Source: an uncultured Bacteroidales bacterium (GTDB taxonomy: Bacteria > Bacteroidota > Bacteroidia > Bacteroidales > Bacteroidaceae). From it: DNA of 64,000 bases. Position 1 is the stretch's first letter, and each line of letters begins with the position of its first letter. Both the position numbers and the translations under genes were made by a program. The stretch lies in assembly GCA_902772585.1 (NCBI GenBank), contig CACYBB010000008.1, forward strand, positions 1-64,000, written 5' to 3'. Shown in pieces: positions 33,390 to 42,452 of this stretch. Under the pieces are notes generated by a model. It was given only the letters and a program-made list of their open reading frames with translations, did not search any database and had not been told where the DNA came from.

Positions 33390-35693
33390 CTATGCTAGAA
33401 AGCAAGAACCAATCTGGTAGACGGCAGCGGATACTAGCCATGCCAGGACAGTAGTATAGATGGCGGCAAAGATTGCCCAGCGCCATGAGCCGCTCTCTTG
33501 CTTGATGGCAGCAATAGTCGCAATACAGGGGAAATAGATGAGTACATAGAGCAGGAAACAGTAGGCAGTGAGCTGAGAGAAATTGTAGGTGCTATCGCCA
33601 TAGAGCACACCAATAGTGCTGGCCACAATCTCCTTGGCACCGACACCGGCTATCAGGCTGACATCCAGTCGCCAGTCGAAACCCTGCACAGTAAAGATGG
33701 GTTCTACGGCCTTTCCTAACAAACCGATGAAGCTCTCCTCCAACGAAGGAGCAACACCCATGGTACCGAAATAGCCCAGCGCCCAGACGATGATAGAGGC
33801 CACAAGAATCACTCCTCCCATCTTCTTCAGATACTGTTTGCCTTTCTCCCACGTATGACGGAAGATAGCCTTTGCTGTGGGGAAACGATAAGGGGGCAGT
33901 TCCATCACGAAAGGCGTGTCCTCACCTTTGATAACCCAGATGCTCAACACGCGGGCGATAATAACAGACAGGGCGATTCCAACGACATAGAGTGAAATCA
34001 TCACCATACTCTGGTAGCGAGCCGTAAAGAAAGCACCCGTAATCATAATATAAATAGGAAGGCGCGCGGAGCACGACATCATAGGCAGCACCAGCATGGT
34101 GATGAGGCGTGAGCGACGACTCTCGATAGTACGTGTGGCCATTACTGCAGGAACATTACAGCCAAAGCCCATAATCAACGGAATAAACGACTTGCCGTGC
34201 AGTCCCATGCCGTGCATCAACTTGTCCATGATAAAGGCTGCACGAGCCATATAGCCTGAGTCCTCCATAACAGAGATAAAGGTATAGAGTATCAGAATCT
34301 GTGGCAGGAAGACGATGACAGAGCCTACGCCACCGAGGATACCGTCAATTAGCATCGCTTTCAACGGTCCTTCAGCCATCATATCACCAATCATGGCTCC
34401 TAGTTGGTCAACACCCATTTCTATCCAATCCATCGGGTATTGTCCCAGGATGAACGTCACCTCAAACATCAGATAGAGGATAAAGAAGAAGATGGGGAAA
34501 CCAACCCAACGGTTGGTAATCAGCGCATCCAGTTTATGGGTGGTCTTATAGGTATCTTCTTTGACACCCACTACATAGCCTGCTTCATGCAAGGCACCAC
34601 GGATGAAACCGTACTTGGCATCCATAATAGCTGTCTCAGAGTCATCTCCTGTCTCTTCCTTGATACGACGAACAGCAGTATCACGCGCCTCGATAATCTT
34701 ATCGTAGTCAGGCAGTTCGCGCAGAATGGCATCCACCTCCTTATCCATCTCCAGCAACTTGATGGCCAACCAACGCGTTGAATAGCGCAAACGCAGTAAT
34801 TCGTTGCCTTTCAAGTATTTCTGGATATTATTGATACCATCTTCTATCTCGTGGTCATGCTTGATATGGAAGTGACGATAGTACTCGTCATGTCCCTCAC
34901 GACTCTCAAAGATATGTATCACCTCACTAAGCAACTGATCTAGTCCCCTACCCGTTTTGAACGATGTCGGCACCATCGGCATACCCAACAACGAACTGAG
35001 TTTGTCCACATTGAGTTTGTCGCCACGCATCTCCAATTCATCGAACATATTCAGCGCACAAACCACACGCAGGTGCATATCCATCAACTGGGTGGTAAGA
35101 TACAGGTTACGCTCAATATTCGAGGCATCAATGACGTTGATAATCACATCCGGCGTATCGTCAACGAGTTGCTTGCGCACATATAATTCCTCTGGAGAAT
35201 AGGCAGACAGCGAATAAGTGCCTGGCAGGTCAACCAGACGGATGCGGTATCCCCCAAAGTGGGTATATCCTTCCTTGGCATCAACAGTCACACCGCTATA
35301 GTTTCCAACATGCTCGTGGGCACCAGAAGCAAAATTAAACAACGACGTCTTGCCACAGTTGGGATTACCTACTAAGGCAACAGTCAATTCCTTGATACCC
35401 GTAGTATTATGTTGCTGGTCGCGAGGTGTCGATGTTGACGTCATTGGACTCTCGTCAACGGAGCGAAGTATTTCATAGCTAACCTCTATCTGCTCAGCTT
35501 CCTGACGACGCAAACTGACCTCATAGCCCATCACCTTGTATTTCACAGGGTCTTGCAGCGGAGCACTAAGCAATGCCTCGATTTCCTGACCCTTGATAAA
35601 ACCCATCTCGATGATGCGCTTACGGAAGCCACCATGTCCTTTTACCTTTACTATATAGGCTTTCTCACCTGTCTTCAGATCTGAAAGATGCAT
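33390..35693 (-). CDS. feoB: Ferrous iron transporter FeoAB fusion
   Basis: GTP-driven inner-membrane Fe(II) uptake. The 767-residue protein fuses an N-terminal FeoA (SH3-like) domain (about 1-75) to FeoB. The G domain has G1 GNPNCGKTSLFN, G3 DLPGTYSLSAYSPEE and G4 NMFDE; then come the helical GDI region, Gate domains with MGFGCNVPAVMATR and MMSCSARLPIYI, and about 8-10 membrane segments. FeoA-FeoB fusions are frequent in Bacteroidales. The start at 35693 opens FeoA; the ORF runs on to 35735. A -7 box (TATCTTTG) lies at 35713-35720. Confidence 0.93.
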   Translation of the reverse strand: MHLSDLKTGEKAYIVKVKGHGGFRKRIIEMGFIKGQEIEALLSAPLQDPVKYKVMGYEVSLRRQEAEQIEVSYEILRSVDESPMTSTSTPRDQQHNTTGIKELTVALVGNPNCGKTSLFNFASGAHEHVGNYSGVTVDAKEGYTHFGGYRIRLVDLPGTYSLSAYSPEELYVRKQLVDDTPDVIINVIDASNIERNLYLTTQLMDMHLRVVCALNMFDELEMRGDKLNVDKLSSLLGMPMVPTSFKTGRGLDQLLSEVIHIFESREGHDEYYRHFHIKHDHEIEDGINNIQKYLKGNELLRLRYSTRWLAIKLLEMDKEVDAILRELPDYDKIIEARDTAVRRIKEETGDDSETAIMDAKYGFIRGALHEAGYVVGVKEDTYKTTHKLDALITNRWVGFPIFFFILYLMFEVTFILGQYPMDWIEMGVDQLGAMIGDMMAEGPLKAMLIDGILGGVGSVIVFLPQILILYTFISVMEDSGYMARAAFIMDKLMHGMGLHGKSFIPLIMGFGCNVPAVMATRTIESRRSRLITMLVLPMMSCSARLPIYIMITGAFFTARYQSMVMISLYVVGIALSVIIARVLSIWVIKGEDTPFVMELPPYRFPTAKAIFRHTWEKGKQYLKKMGGVILVASIIVWALGYFGTMGVAPSLEESFIGLLGKAVEPIFTVQGFDWRLDVSLIAGVGAKEIVASTIGVLYGDSTYNFSQLTAYCFLLYVLIYFPCIATIAAIKQESGSWRWAIFAAIYTTVLAWLVSAAVYQIGSCFLA

Positions 35694-35712
35694 ATCTTCT
35701 GTTATTTGACTG

Positions 35713-35720
35713 CAAAGATA
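35713..35720 (-). promoter_or_regulatory. -7 element of feoAB
   Basis: Minus-strand TATCTTTG, 20 nt from the ATG; no convincing -33 box. No Fur-like palindrome was recognised. Confidence 0.5.
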
Positions 35721-35793
35721 GCAAAGATTTCCCACATGAACGAATGTTTCTGTGGAAATACCTAAAAATAATGATTATTAACCCTTATTTACC

Positions 35794-35819
35794 GGTTAAC
35801 GGTTATTGGTTAACGGTTA
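35794..35819. repeat. Short direct repeat at the mtgA 3' end
   Basis: GGTTAACGGTTA occurs at 35794-35805 and 35808-35819 (period 14), each containing the palindrome GGTTAACC-like core GTTAAC. It includes the mtgA stop region. Confidence 0.5.
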
Positions 35820-36511
35820 CTGTTTATTGGCTTTACAAACTTCATATCATGAAGAATGCGACGCTGACGTTTCAACATATAGCCACTGGGCTTTGCCGAA
35901 TTGAAACGACGCGGATTGGGCAATGAGACAGCTATCAGCGCACATTGTTGCTTGGTAAGTTCCTTGGCAGTCGTACCAAAATGCCATTGTGCCACAGCAT
36001 CAGCCCCATAGATACCATCACCCATCTCAATGCTGTTCAGATAAACCTCCATGATGCGCTCCTTGTTCCATACCAGTTCAATGAGTACCGTAAAATAGAC
36101 TTCAAAACCCTTACGCACCCACGAACGACCCGGCCACAGAAAAACATTCTTAGCTGTTTGCTGCGAGATGGTTGAAGCTCCATGCTTGCGTTTCTCCGGA
36201 TGCTTAATATTTCGCATGGCAGCTTGTTCGATGGCTTTATAGTCAAAGCCGTGATGTTCCAGGAAACGGGCATCCTCTGAAGACATAACTGCCAAGGGTA
36301 AAGAGGGGGAAATCTCCTCCAATGGAACCCAATGGTGGTGTAATGTCAATGGTTGCCCCTCGCTCTTCTGCTGCGCCAGTCTGATAAACATCAGTGGTGT
36401 GTAATAAACTGGCAACCACCGCAATACAACAACAGAAAGAATAGTGGAGGCGAAGAACGCCACCACTATCCATTTAATTGTTTTTTTGACGAAATCGCGA
36501 ATTTTCTTCAC
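35810..36511 (-). CDS. mtgA: Monofunctional biosynthetic peptidoglycan transglycosylase
   Basis: GT51 glycosyltransferase polymerising lipid II. The 233-residue protein has one N-terminal membrane anchor ([19 protein letters not shown]) and the family motifs [14 protein letters not shown] (catalytic Glu), [41 protein letters not shown] and [11 protein letters not shown]. There is no transpeptidase domain. Length fits MtgA. Confidence 0.93.
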   Translation of the reverse strand: MKKIRDFVKKTIKWIVVAFFASTILSVVVLRWLPVYYTPLMFIRLAQQKSEGQPLTLHHHWVPLEEISPSLPLAVMSSEDARFLEHHGFDYKAIEQAAMRNIKHPEKRKHGASTISQQTAKNVFLWPGRSWVRKGFEVYFTVLIELVWNKERIMEVYLNSIEMGDGIYGADAVAQWHFGTTAKELTKQQCALIAVSLPNPRRFNSAKPSGYMLKRQRRILHDMKFVKPINSNR

Positions 36512-36526
36512 GTCTTACATCAGACA

Positions 36527-37192
36527 TTAGTTAGCCTGAGCCTGAGCCTCCTCAATCATCTTCTTAGAAGCGTACATATACACCTCTACACGACGATTCT
36601 GCTTACGGCCAGCCTCAGTAGAGTTGTCAGCAACGGGGTTAGTAGAGCCCTGACCCTCAACACTCTTAATCTGAGCAGCGCTAACGCCACAAGACTTCAG
36701 GTAGTTGCTAACGCTGTTAGCACGGTTAACAGACAGAGGCTGGTTGACAGCGTCAGAACCAGTGCTGTCGGTGTGACCGTAGATAGCTACGTCGCAGTCC
36801 TTATTCTCGTTCAGCACCTTAGCAAACTGAACCAGAGAGTTCTTAGCGCCCTGAGACAGATCAGCCTTACCAGTAGCAAACAGGATACCAGAATCGAAGG
36901 TCACCTTAACAGCCTCCAGACCATTAGCGTCCTGAACGGTCTGAACCTGAGCGTTATTTACCTGCTCAGCAGCCTTCTTGGCCTTGTCCATACGGTTACC
37001 GATGATAGCACCAGCACCAGCACCTACAGCACCACCTACGGCAGCACCAATAGCAGCATTACCAGCAAAATGACCGATTACGGCACCAAGAATAGCACCA
37101 CCACCAGCACCGATACCAGCACCTTTCTGAGTGTTGTTACAAGCAACAACTAAGCCCACACAGAGCAATAAAGAAAGAATTTTTGTCTTCAT
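36527..37192 (-). CDS. OmpA-family lipoprotein with glycine-zipper (YiaD-like)
   Basis: A 221-residue protein with a lipoprotein signal (MKTKILSLLLCVGLVVAC), a glycine-zipper segment of small residues (about 24-66, GAGIGAGGGAILGAVIG and repeats), a short helical linker, and a C-terminal OmpA domain that binds peptidoglycan: VTFDSGILFATGKADLS, YGHTDSTGSD, and SVEGQGSTNPVADNSTEAGR with NRRVEVYM. It probably links outer membrane and cell wall. Start at 37192 opens the signal peptide. Confidence 0.9.
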   Translation of the reverse strand: MKTKILSLLLCVGLVVACNNTQKGAGIGAGGGAILGAVIGHFAGNAAIGAAVGGAVGAGAGAIIGNRMDKAKKAAEQVNNAQVQTVQDANGLEAVKVTFDSGILFATGKADLSQGAKNSLVQFAKVLNENKDCDVAIYGHTDSTGSDAVNQPLSVNRANSVSNYLKSCGVSAAQIKSVEGQGSTNPVADNSTEAGRKQNRRVEVYMYASKKMIEEAQAQAN

Positions 37193-37231
37193 AATGTTTT
37201 TGTTTTTTAAGTGAAACATGTTTTATGGATG

Positions 37232-37262
37232 CAAAATTATAAAATAATTCTCAATTCTCAAT
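37232..37262 (-). promoter_or_regulatory. Promoter of OmpA-like gene
   Basis: Minus-strand ATTG (37259-37262), 19 nt, TAATTTTG (37232-37239), 40 nt from the ATG. Its -33 box overlaps that of the divergent proS promoter. Confidence 0.65.
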
Positions 37263-37291
37263 TGTCAATTCTCAATTATTTTGTACCTTTG
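37261..37291 (+). promoter_or_regulatory. proS promoter
   Basis: ATTG (37261-37264), 19 nt, TACCTTTG (37284-37291), 30 nt before the ATG. Several copies of CAATTCTCAATT surround it. Confidence 0.75.
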
Positions 37292-37321
37292 CACCAAAAT
37301 TTTGAATTTATTGTATAAATC

Positions 37322-38803
37322 ATGGCAAAAGAATTAAAAGAATTAACAAAAAGGGCTGATAATTATAGCCAGTGGTTTAACGATTTGGTCGTTAAAGCCG
37401 ACTTAGCCGAACAGAGTGCTGTTCGTGGTTGCATGGTTATCAAACCCTACGGCTATGCCATCTGGGAGAAGATGCAGCAGCAGCTGGACAAGATGTTTAA
37501 GGAGACTGGTGCTCAGAATGCATATTTCCCCCTGCTGATTCCCAAGTCATTCCTTTCAAGAGAGGCTGAACACGTAGAGGGTTTCGCCAAGGAGTGTGCT
37601 GTGGTCACTCACTATCGTCTGCGTGCCAAGGAGGACAAGAGCGGTGTAGAGGTTGATCCCTCTGCCAAGCTGGAAGAGGAGTTGATTGTCCGTCCTACTT
37701 CGGAGACCATCATTTGGAATACCTATAAGAACTGGATTCACTCATGGCGCGACCTGCCCCTGATGTGCAACCAGTGGTGTAACGTCATGCGTTGGGAGAT
37801 GCGCACCCGTCCGTTCCTGCGCACTTCTGAGTTCCTGTGGCAGGAAGGTCACACGGCTCATGCTACTCGTGAGGAAGCCGAAGAGGAAGCACAGAAGATG
37901 CTGAAGGTCTATGCCAAGTTCGCTGAGGAGTGGATGGCTGTACCCGTTGTTCAGGGTGTGAAGAGTGAGACTGAGCGTTTTGCCGGTGCGCTCGATACTT
38001 ACACCATCGAGGCAATGATGCAGGATGGTAAGGCTCTGCAGAGCGGTACCTCTCACTTCCTGGGTCAGAACTTCGCTAAGGCTTTCGAGGTTACCTATCT
38101 TAATAAAGAGAACAAGCCCGAATACGTTTGGGCTACCTCATGGGGTGTTTCTACCCGTCTGATTGGTGCGCTCATCATGACCCACTCTGACGATAACGGT
38201 TTGGTATTGCCTCCGAAGTTGGCTCCCATCCAGGTGGTCATCATTCCTATTGCCACCAAACCCGAACAGATGGAGCAGGTGAACAAGGAGGTTACTCCTA
38301 TCATCGAGAAGCTGCGTGCTAAGGGCATCACCGTCAAGTTTGACGATGCTGACAATAAGCGTCCTGGCTTCAAGTTTGCTGACTACGAGTTGAAGGGTGT
38401 TCCCGTACGTCTAGTACTGGGTGCTCGCGACTTGGAGAACGGTACCATCGAGGTGATGCGTCGTGACACATTGGAGAAGGAGACCCGTTCTATCGAGGGT
38501 ATCGCTGAATACGTGGAGCAGCTGCTTGACGATATCCAGGCCAACATCTTCAAGAAGGCCAAGGACTATCGCGATGCTCACATCTTCGAGTGCGAGAACT
38601 ACGAGGAGTTCAAGGAGAAGGTAAAGGACGGTGGTTTCTTCCTCTGCCACTGGGATGGTACTGCTGAGACCGAGGCTAAGATTAAGGAAGAGACACAGGC
38701 TACCATTCGTTGCGTGCCCTTTGGCGTAGAGCAGACACCTGGTGTAGATATGGTGACTGGCAAACCTGCCAAGGCTCGCGTTATCATTGCCCGCAGCTAT
38801 TGA
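37322..38803 (+). CDS. proS: Prolyl-tRNA synthetase
   Basis: Class II synthetase charging tRNA-Pro. The 493-residue length with no long insertion domain marks the archaeal/eukaryote-like ProRS type usual in Bacteroidota. Motif 2/3-like blocks include [41 protein letters not shown] cut into shorter motifs, and [14 protein letters not shown]; the C-terminal anticodon-binding domain includes [16 protein letters not shown]. Flanked by a bidirectional terminator. Confidence 0.95.
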   Translation: MAKELKELTKRADNYSQWFNDLVVKADLAEQSAVRGCMVIKPYGYAIWEKMQQQLDKMFKETGAQNAYFPLLIPKSFLSREAEHVEGFAKECAVVTHYRLRAKEDKSGVEVDPSAKLEEELIVRPTSETIIWNTYKNWIHSWRDLPLMCNQWCNVMRWEMRTRPFLRTSEFLWQEGHTAHATREEAEEEAQKMLKVYAKFAEEWMAVPVVQGVKSETERFAGALDTYTIEAMMQDGKALQSGTSHFLGQNFAKAFEVTYLNKENKPEYVWATSWGVSTRLIGALIMTHSDDNGLVLPPKLAPIQVVIIPIATKPEQMEQVNKEVTPIIEKLRAKGITVKFDDADNKRPGFKFADYELKGVPVRLVLGARDLENGTIEVMRRDTLEKETRSIEGIAEYVEQLLDDIQANIFKKAKDYRDAHIFECENYEEFKEKVKDGGFFLCHWDGTAETEAKIKEETQATIRCVPFGVEQTPGVDMVTGKPAKARVIIARSY

Positions 38804-38827
38804 TTGCAAGCAATTATCCAACATAAA

Positions 38828-38863
38828 AAGACCTGCTTCGTTGTGGAGCAGGTCTTCTTTTTG
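38828..38863. terminator. Bidirectional terminator between proS and galE
   Basis: AAGACCTGCT (38828-38837) pairs with AGCAGGTCTT (38847-38856); T-rich on the plus side (CTTTTT) and TTTTT on the minus side after the stem. Confidence 0.85.
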
Positions 38864-38879
38864 TTATGTCTGATACAGA

Positions 38880-39920
38880 TTACTGTATTCCGTCTTCGCG
38901 CAGTTTCTGCTGCCATTTCCAGGCAGACTTCAGCACTTCCTCGGTAGGAGTCTCTGCCTTCCAGCCAAGTACTTTGTTGGCCTTGTCGACATTACCCCAA
39001 ACCTGCTCGATATCGCCCTCACGACGTGGAGCGTAGGTCCAGTTGACCTTCACACCTGTAGCCTTCTCAAAGCCCTGAACAACTTCCAGCGTTGAGAGTC
39101 CCTTACCAGTACCAATATTGAATATCTCGACAGCCTCACACTCAGGAATATCGAGTACACGCTCCATAGCCTTCACGTGAGCCTTTGCTAAGTCAACGAC
39201 ATAGATATAGTCGCGGATACAGGTCTTGTCGGGAGTATTATAATCGTTACCGAAAATCTTCAACTGCTCACGAATACCCATCGCCGTCTGTGTAACGAAA
39301 GGAATCAGATTCATGGGCACACCATTGGGCAACTCACCGATAAGTGCTGTGGGATGCGCACCAATGGGGTTGAAGTAGCGCAGGATAATTGACTTGATGG
39401 GAGCACCAGAGTGAATATAGTCATGAATGATTTCCTCGTTAATCTGCTTGGTGTTGCCATAAGGGCTCATAGCCTTCTGTACAGGGGCATCCTCCGTCAC
39501 AGGCAGGTACTCCTGTGCGGGCTGACCATAGACAGTACAACTGCTGGAGAAGATGATACCCTTGACATCATATTTCGGCATCAGCTCCAACAGGTTAATC
39601 AGCGATACGAGGTTGTTACGATAGTACATCAATGGCTTCTCCACACTCTCACCAACAGCCTTGTTGGCAGCAAAGTGGATAATACCAGAGATGTCGGGAT
39701 ACTTCTGGAAGATGCGCTCCATAGCTTCCTTATCGCAGCAGTCTGCCTCTACAAATTCAGGGCGCACACCCGTAATTTTCTCAATACCGTCAACGACGTT
39801 AGCGTTAGAGTTAGAGAGATTATCAACGATAACAACTTTGTAGCCTGCTTCCTGCAGTTCTACTGTGGTGTGACTACCGATAAAACCAGTACCACCAGTA
39901 ACGAGGATTGTTTGTTTCAT
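38880..39920 (-). CDS. galE: UDP-glucose 4-epimerase
   Basis: NAD-dependent extended SDR enzyme interconverting UDP-glucose and UDP-galactose. The 346-residue protein has the NAD motif VTGGTGFIGSHT, DNLSNSN, FAANKAVGESVEKP, the catalytic SSSCTVYG with YxxxK as YGNTK, and RYFNPIGAHP. Standard length. It is downstream of two tRNA-Asp genes and their terminator; no own promoter was recognised. Confidence 0.93.
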   Translation of the reverse strand: MKQTILVTGGTGFIGSHTTVELQEAGYKVVIVDNLSNSNANVVDGIEKITGVRPEFVEADCCDKEAMERIFQKYPDISGIIHFAANKAVGESVEKPLMYYRNNLVSLINLLELMPKYDVKGIIFSSSCTVYGQPAQEYLPVTEDAPVQKAMSPYGNTKQINEEIIHDYIHSGAPIKSIILRYFNPIGAHPTALIGELPNGVPMNLIPFVTQTAMGIREQLKIFGNDYNTPDKTCIRDYIYVVDLAKAHVKAMERVLDIPECEAVEIFNIGTGKGLSTLEVVQGFEKATGVKVNWTYAPRREGDIEQVWGNVDKANKVLGWKAETPTEEVLKSAWKWQQKLREDGIQ

Positions 39921-39940
39921 AGTTGTGTAATACTATTTTT

Positions 39941-39978
39941 TTGTAATAAAAGCCCACTGGAGTCATCCAATGAGCTTT
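39941..39978 (-). terminator. Terminator downstream of tRNA-Asp pair
   Basis: On the minus strand AAAGCTCATTGG (39967-39978) pairs with CCAGTGGGCTTT (39949-39960) using two G-U pairs, followed by TTATTAC. The wobble pairs favour the minus strand. Confidence 0.6.
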
Positions 39979-39989
39979 CTAATGTTTGG

Positions 39990-40063
39990 CGGTGCGTACG
40001 AGACTCGAACTCGTGACCTCCTGCGTGACAGGCAGGCATTCTAACCTACTGAACTAACGCACC
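39990..40063 (-). tRNA. tRNA-Asp (anticodon GTC), distal copy
   Basis: Minus strand: acceptor GGTGCGT/ACGCACC with discriminator G, anticodon arm CCTGC-CTGTCAC-GCAGG with GTC, T-arm ending TTCGAGT. Identical to the neighbouring copy. Confidence 0.95.
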
Positions 40064-40104
40064 AAGGTATTTTACAATTTAACGATTTCCGATTTACAAT
40101 TTGG

Positions 40105-40178
40105 CGGTGCGTACGAGACTCGAACTCGTGACCTCCTGCGTGACAGGCAGGCATTCTAACCTACTGAACTAACGCACC
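40105..40178 (-). tRNA. tRNA-Asp (anticodon GTC), proximal copy
   Basis: Same 74-nt sequence as the copy at 39990-40063; the two are 41 nt apart and share the promoter at 40209-40240. Confidence 0.95.
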
Positions 40179-40208
40179 AGAATTGCTTCGTTTGTCGTTT
40201 TGCGGGTG

Positions 40209-40240
40209 CAAAGGTAATGAGAATTTTTGGATATACCAAA
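40209..40240 (-). promoter_or_regulatory. tRNA-Asp promoter
   Basis: Minus-strand TTTG (40237-40240), 20 nt, TACCTTTG (40209-40216), followed by GCACCCGC, the same discriminator as the tRNA-Pro promoter. Confidence 0.88.
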
Positions 40241-40256
40241 CTTTTTCGTAAAAACT

Positions 40257-40751
40257 TTATAAAAATCTTTGCATCAGCAGGGCATCATGGTACTTATGAC
40301 CATCAAAAAGCCACTCTTGAAGTGTATTTCCTGTAGAGAAACCCATTTTTTTGAACAGAGCGACAGCCGCCTCATTGCTCACATCCACCACCGCATAAAG
40401 CTGGTGCAGATGAACCACTCGCTGGGCATAGTCACACAAAGCCTCAATAGCCGCAGCAGCATACCCCTTGCGTCGCTGAGCATCCATGATGACGATACCC
40501 ACCTCTGCACGCAGGTGTTGCGGAGAGAACTGCACCAGGTCAACAATGCCTACCGTCTCGCCCTCATCATTCTCCACCATCAGTCGCACCTGACGGTCAG
40601 CATAGATATCGTCACTACTATTGGCAATATAGTCGTGAAGTGTATAGCGACTGTAGGGCACATTGGTTGCTCCCACCTGCCACAATTCCTTATCGTTCTC
40701 TATCAGATACAACAGGTCCAGATCCTCTGGTTCAATAGCGCGTAGTCTCAT
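40257..40751 (-). CDS. GNAT family N-acetyltransferase
   Basis: A 164-residue acetyltransferase. It starts MRLRAIEPEDLDLLYLIEN, contains the acetyl-CoA loop AQRRKGYAAAAIEALCDYA and the late motif VSNEAAVALFKKMGF. The N-terminal pattern resembles the SpeG/RimJ branch, but substrate (polyamine, protein, antibiotic) cannot be told. Last gene of an overlapping operon; start overlaps the glycosyltransferase by 4 nt. Confidence 0.85.
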   Translation of the reverse strand: MRLRAIEPEDLDLLYLIENDKELWQVGATNVPYSRYTLHDYIANSSDDIYADRQVRLMVENDEGETVGIVDLVQFSPQHLRAEVGIVIMDAQRRKGYAAAAIEALCDYAQRVVHLHQLYAVVDVSNEAAVALFKKMGFSTGNTLQEWLFDGHKYHDALLMQRFL

Positions 40752-41626
40752 GACTTTTTCCTTTTATATTTATTAGGATTGATAAAGCGGTGCAGACGGT
40801 CCAGCATCATCTGCATTAACGCCAGCGAGGCACGGAAGTAGATAGCCAACTGGACGGGTATCGCAAAGAAGATGCTGAGGTGTCCGTAGTGCTTGCGGAA
40901 GAATATCAGCATGGCCTGATAGAACGTGTGGACATAGCGGAAGCTGGACTTCTGCGTCGATTCTCCTTTATAGTGGATGATGTCGTATGGCAGGAACCAG
41001 TTCTGCCAACCGCCCTTCAGCAGACGATAGCTCAGGTCAATATCCTCGCCATACATGAAGTAGTCTTCATCCAACAGTCCCACCGCGTCAAGGGCTTTGC
41101 GACGCAACAGACAGAAGGCGCCACTAATCACTTCTATCTGTCCAGGCTCGTCCCACGACAGATGACTCATATAGTAGCGACGTGTGAAGCCCAGCATTTT
41201 GAGCATTGCCACCCAAGGTGTAGGGATTGAGCGGCGCGACTCTGGTGCCCTATAGCCCGCGGGATAGAGCATGCGCACACCAGCCCCACCCGCCTCTGGA
41301 TGCTTGTCCATAAAGTCGAGCACGCCACGCAACGTATTCTCATAGACCACCGTATCGGGGTTCAGCAGCAGGACGTATTCAGCATCAGACTGTCGGATGG
41401 CTTGGTTGTTGGCACGGGCAAAACCTACATTCTCCTTGTTGGCAATAATGTGCACAGCCGGATGTTTGTCAGCGAGCATCTGCAAGGTATCATCAGAAGA
41501 CTTATTGTCCACGACCCACACCTCGCCGTCAATGCCCTGCAGCGCTTTATCTACGCTCTGCAGACACTCGTCCAACAGTTTGCTGACGTTATAGCTGACG
41601 ATGACTATGCTGATTTTCTTGGCCAT
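40748..41626 (-). CDS. Glycosyltransferase family 2 (rhamnosyltransferase-like)
   Basis: Inner-face GT2 enzyme, probably in cell-surface polysaccharide synthesis. The 292-residue protein starts [22 protein letters not shown], has WVVDNKSSDDTLQML, LLNPDTVVYENT (DxD region), GAFCLLRRKALDAVGLLDEDYFMYGEDIDLSYR in the family order, and a hydrophobic C-terminal segment. The start at 41626 is where the GT-A fold begins; the frame is open to 41749. Acceptor unknown. Confidence 0.88.
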   Translation of the reverse strand: MAKKISIVIVSYNVSKLLDECLQSVDKALQGIDGEVWVVDNKSSDDTLQMLADKHPAVHIIANKENVGFARANNQAIRQSDAEYVLLLNPDTVVYENTLRGVLDFMDKHPEAGGAGVRMLYPAGYRAPESRRSIPTPWVAMLKMLGFTRRYYMSHLSWDEPGQIEVISGAFCLLRRKALDAVGLLDEDYFMYGEDIDLSYRLLKGGWQNWFLPYDIIHYKGESTQKSSFRYVHTFYQAMLIFFRKHYGHLSIFFAIPVQLAIYFRASLALMQMMLDRLHRFINPNKYKRKKS

Positions 41627-41838
41627 ACGAAGGGAAGACAGAGTAACATGATAACACCCAGATAGAAGAAGGGCGTCGTCTGGTAGATGATGTATAAGAT
41701 AGCGTTGACCAACAGGGGTACCACGATGAGTGCCAGTCTCAGTTTCCACGACTTCTTAAAGAGTCGCAGTCCCAAGTAGGCGCACACCAGTGTCACCAGT
41801 TCCATCGTGGTGGTCAATATAAATTCGATATTATTCAT
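41605..41838 (-). CDS. Small membrane protein of unknown function
   Basis: 77 residues with two or three hydrophobic segments ([54 protein letters not shown]). It overlaps recR by 4 nt and the glycosyltransferase by 22 nt, so it is translationally embedded in the operon, which supports it as a real gene. No domain recognised. Confidence 0.7.
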   Translation of the reverse strand: MNNIEFILTTTMELVTLVCAYLGLRLFKKSWKLRLALIVVPLLVNAILYIIYQTTPFFYLGVIMLLCLPFVWPRKSA

Positions 41839-42452
41839 TTGCCTTCAAATATTGTTCTGTTAAGTATTGAGCGTCCCAGCGTCACCTCGTCGGTATATTC
41901 CAATTCGTCGCCCACACTAATGCCGCGGGCAATGATGGTCAACTTCACCTCCGTAAAGGGCGCCAGTTTGCGGAAGATATAGAAGTTGGTGGTGTCGCCC
42001 TCCATCGTCGAGCTCAGCGCAAGAATGACCTCTTTCACCCCACCCTGACGGACGCGTTCCACCAGCGAGTCTATCTCCAAGTCGGCAGGTCCCACGCCAT
42101 CCATGGGCGAGATGACACCACCCAGCACATGATACAAGCCCTGATACTGCTGGGTGTTCTCCACAGCCATCACGTCCTGAATATTCTCCACTACGCAGAT
42201 GATTGTTGTGTCGCGTCGCGGATCGCTACAGATGGGACACACCTCACTATCGCTGATGTTATGGCAGACTTTGCAATGCTTCACCTCCTGACGCATGCGG
42301 GCTACGGTTTCCGTAAACTGCAGCACCTCGTCTTCTTCGCGGCGCAGCAAGTTCAGCACCAGTCGCAAGGCCGTCTTGCGTCCTATGCCTGGCAGTTTGG
42401 AGAATTCCTGTACTGCCTTTTCCAGCAGTTCTGACGGATATTGTTGTATCAT
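41835..42452 (-). CDS. recR: Recombination mediator protein RecR
   Basis: Works with RecO/RecF to load RecA on gapped DNA. The 205-residue protein has the N-terminal HhH ([19 protein letters not shown]), the four-Cys zinc finger [16 protein letters not shown], and the Toprim domain ([32 protein letters not shown]). Starts 4 nt inside the ABC-F gene. Confidence 0.95.
   Translation of the reverse strand: MIQQYPSELLEKAVQEFSKLPGIGRKTALRLVLNLLRREEDEVLQFTETVARMRQEVKHCKVCHNISDSEVCPICSDPRRDTTIICVVENIQDVMAVENTQQYQGLYHVLGGVISPMDGVGPADLEIDSLVERVRQGGVKEVILALSSTMEGDTTNFYIFRKLAPFTEVKLTIIARGISVGDELEYTDEVTLGRSILNRTIFEGK

Noticed and set aside
33351..33390. Polysaccharide utilisation locus around the GH51 gene
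   Set aside because: No susC/susD pair, regulator or further glycoside hydrolases are adjacent.
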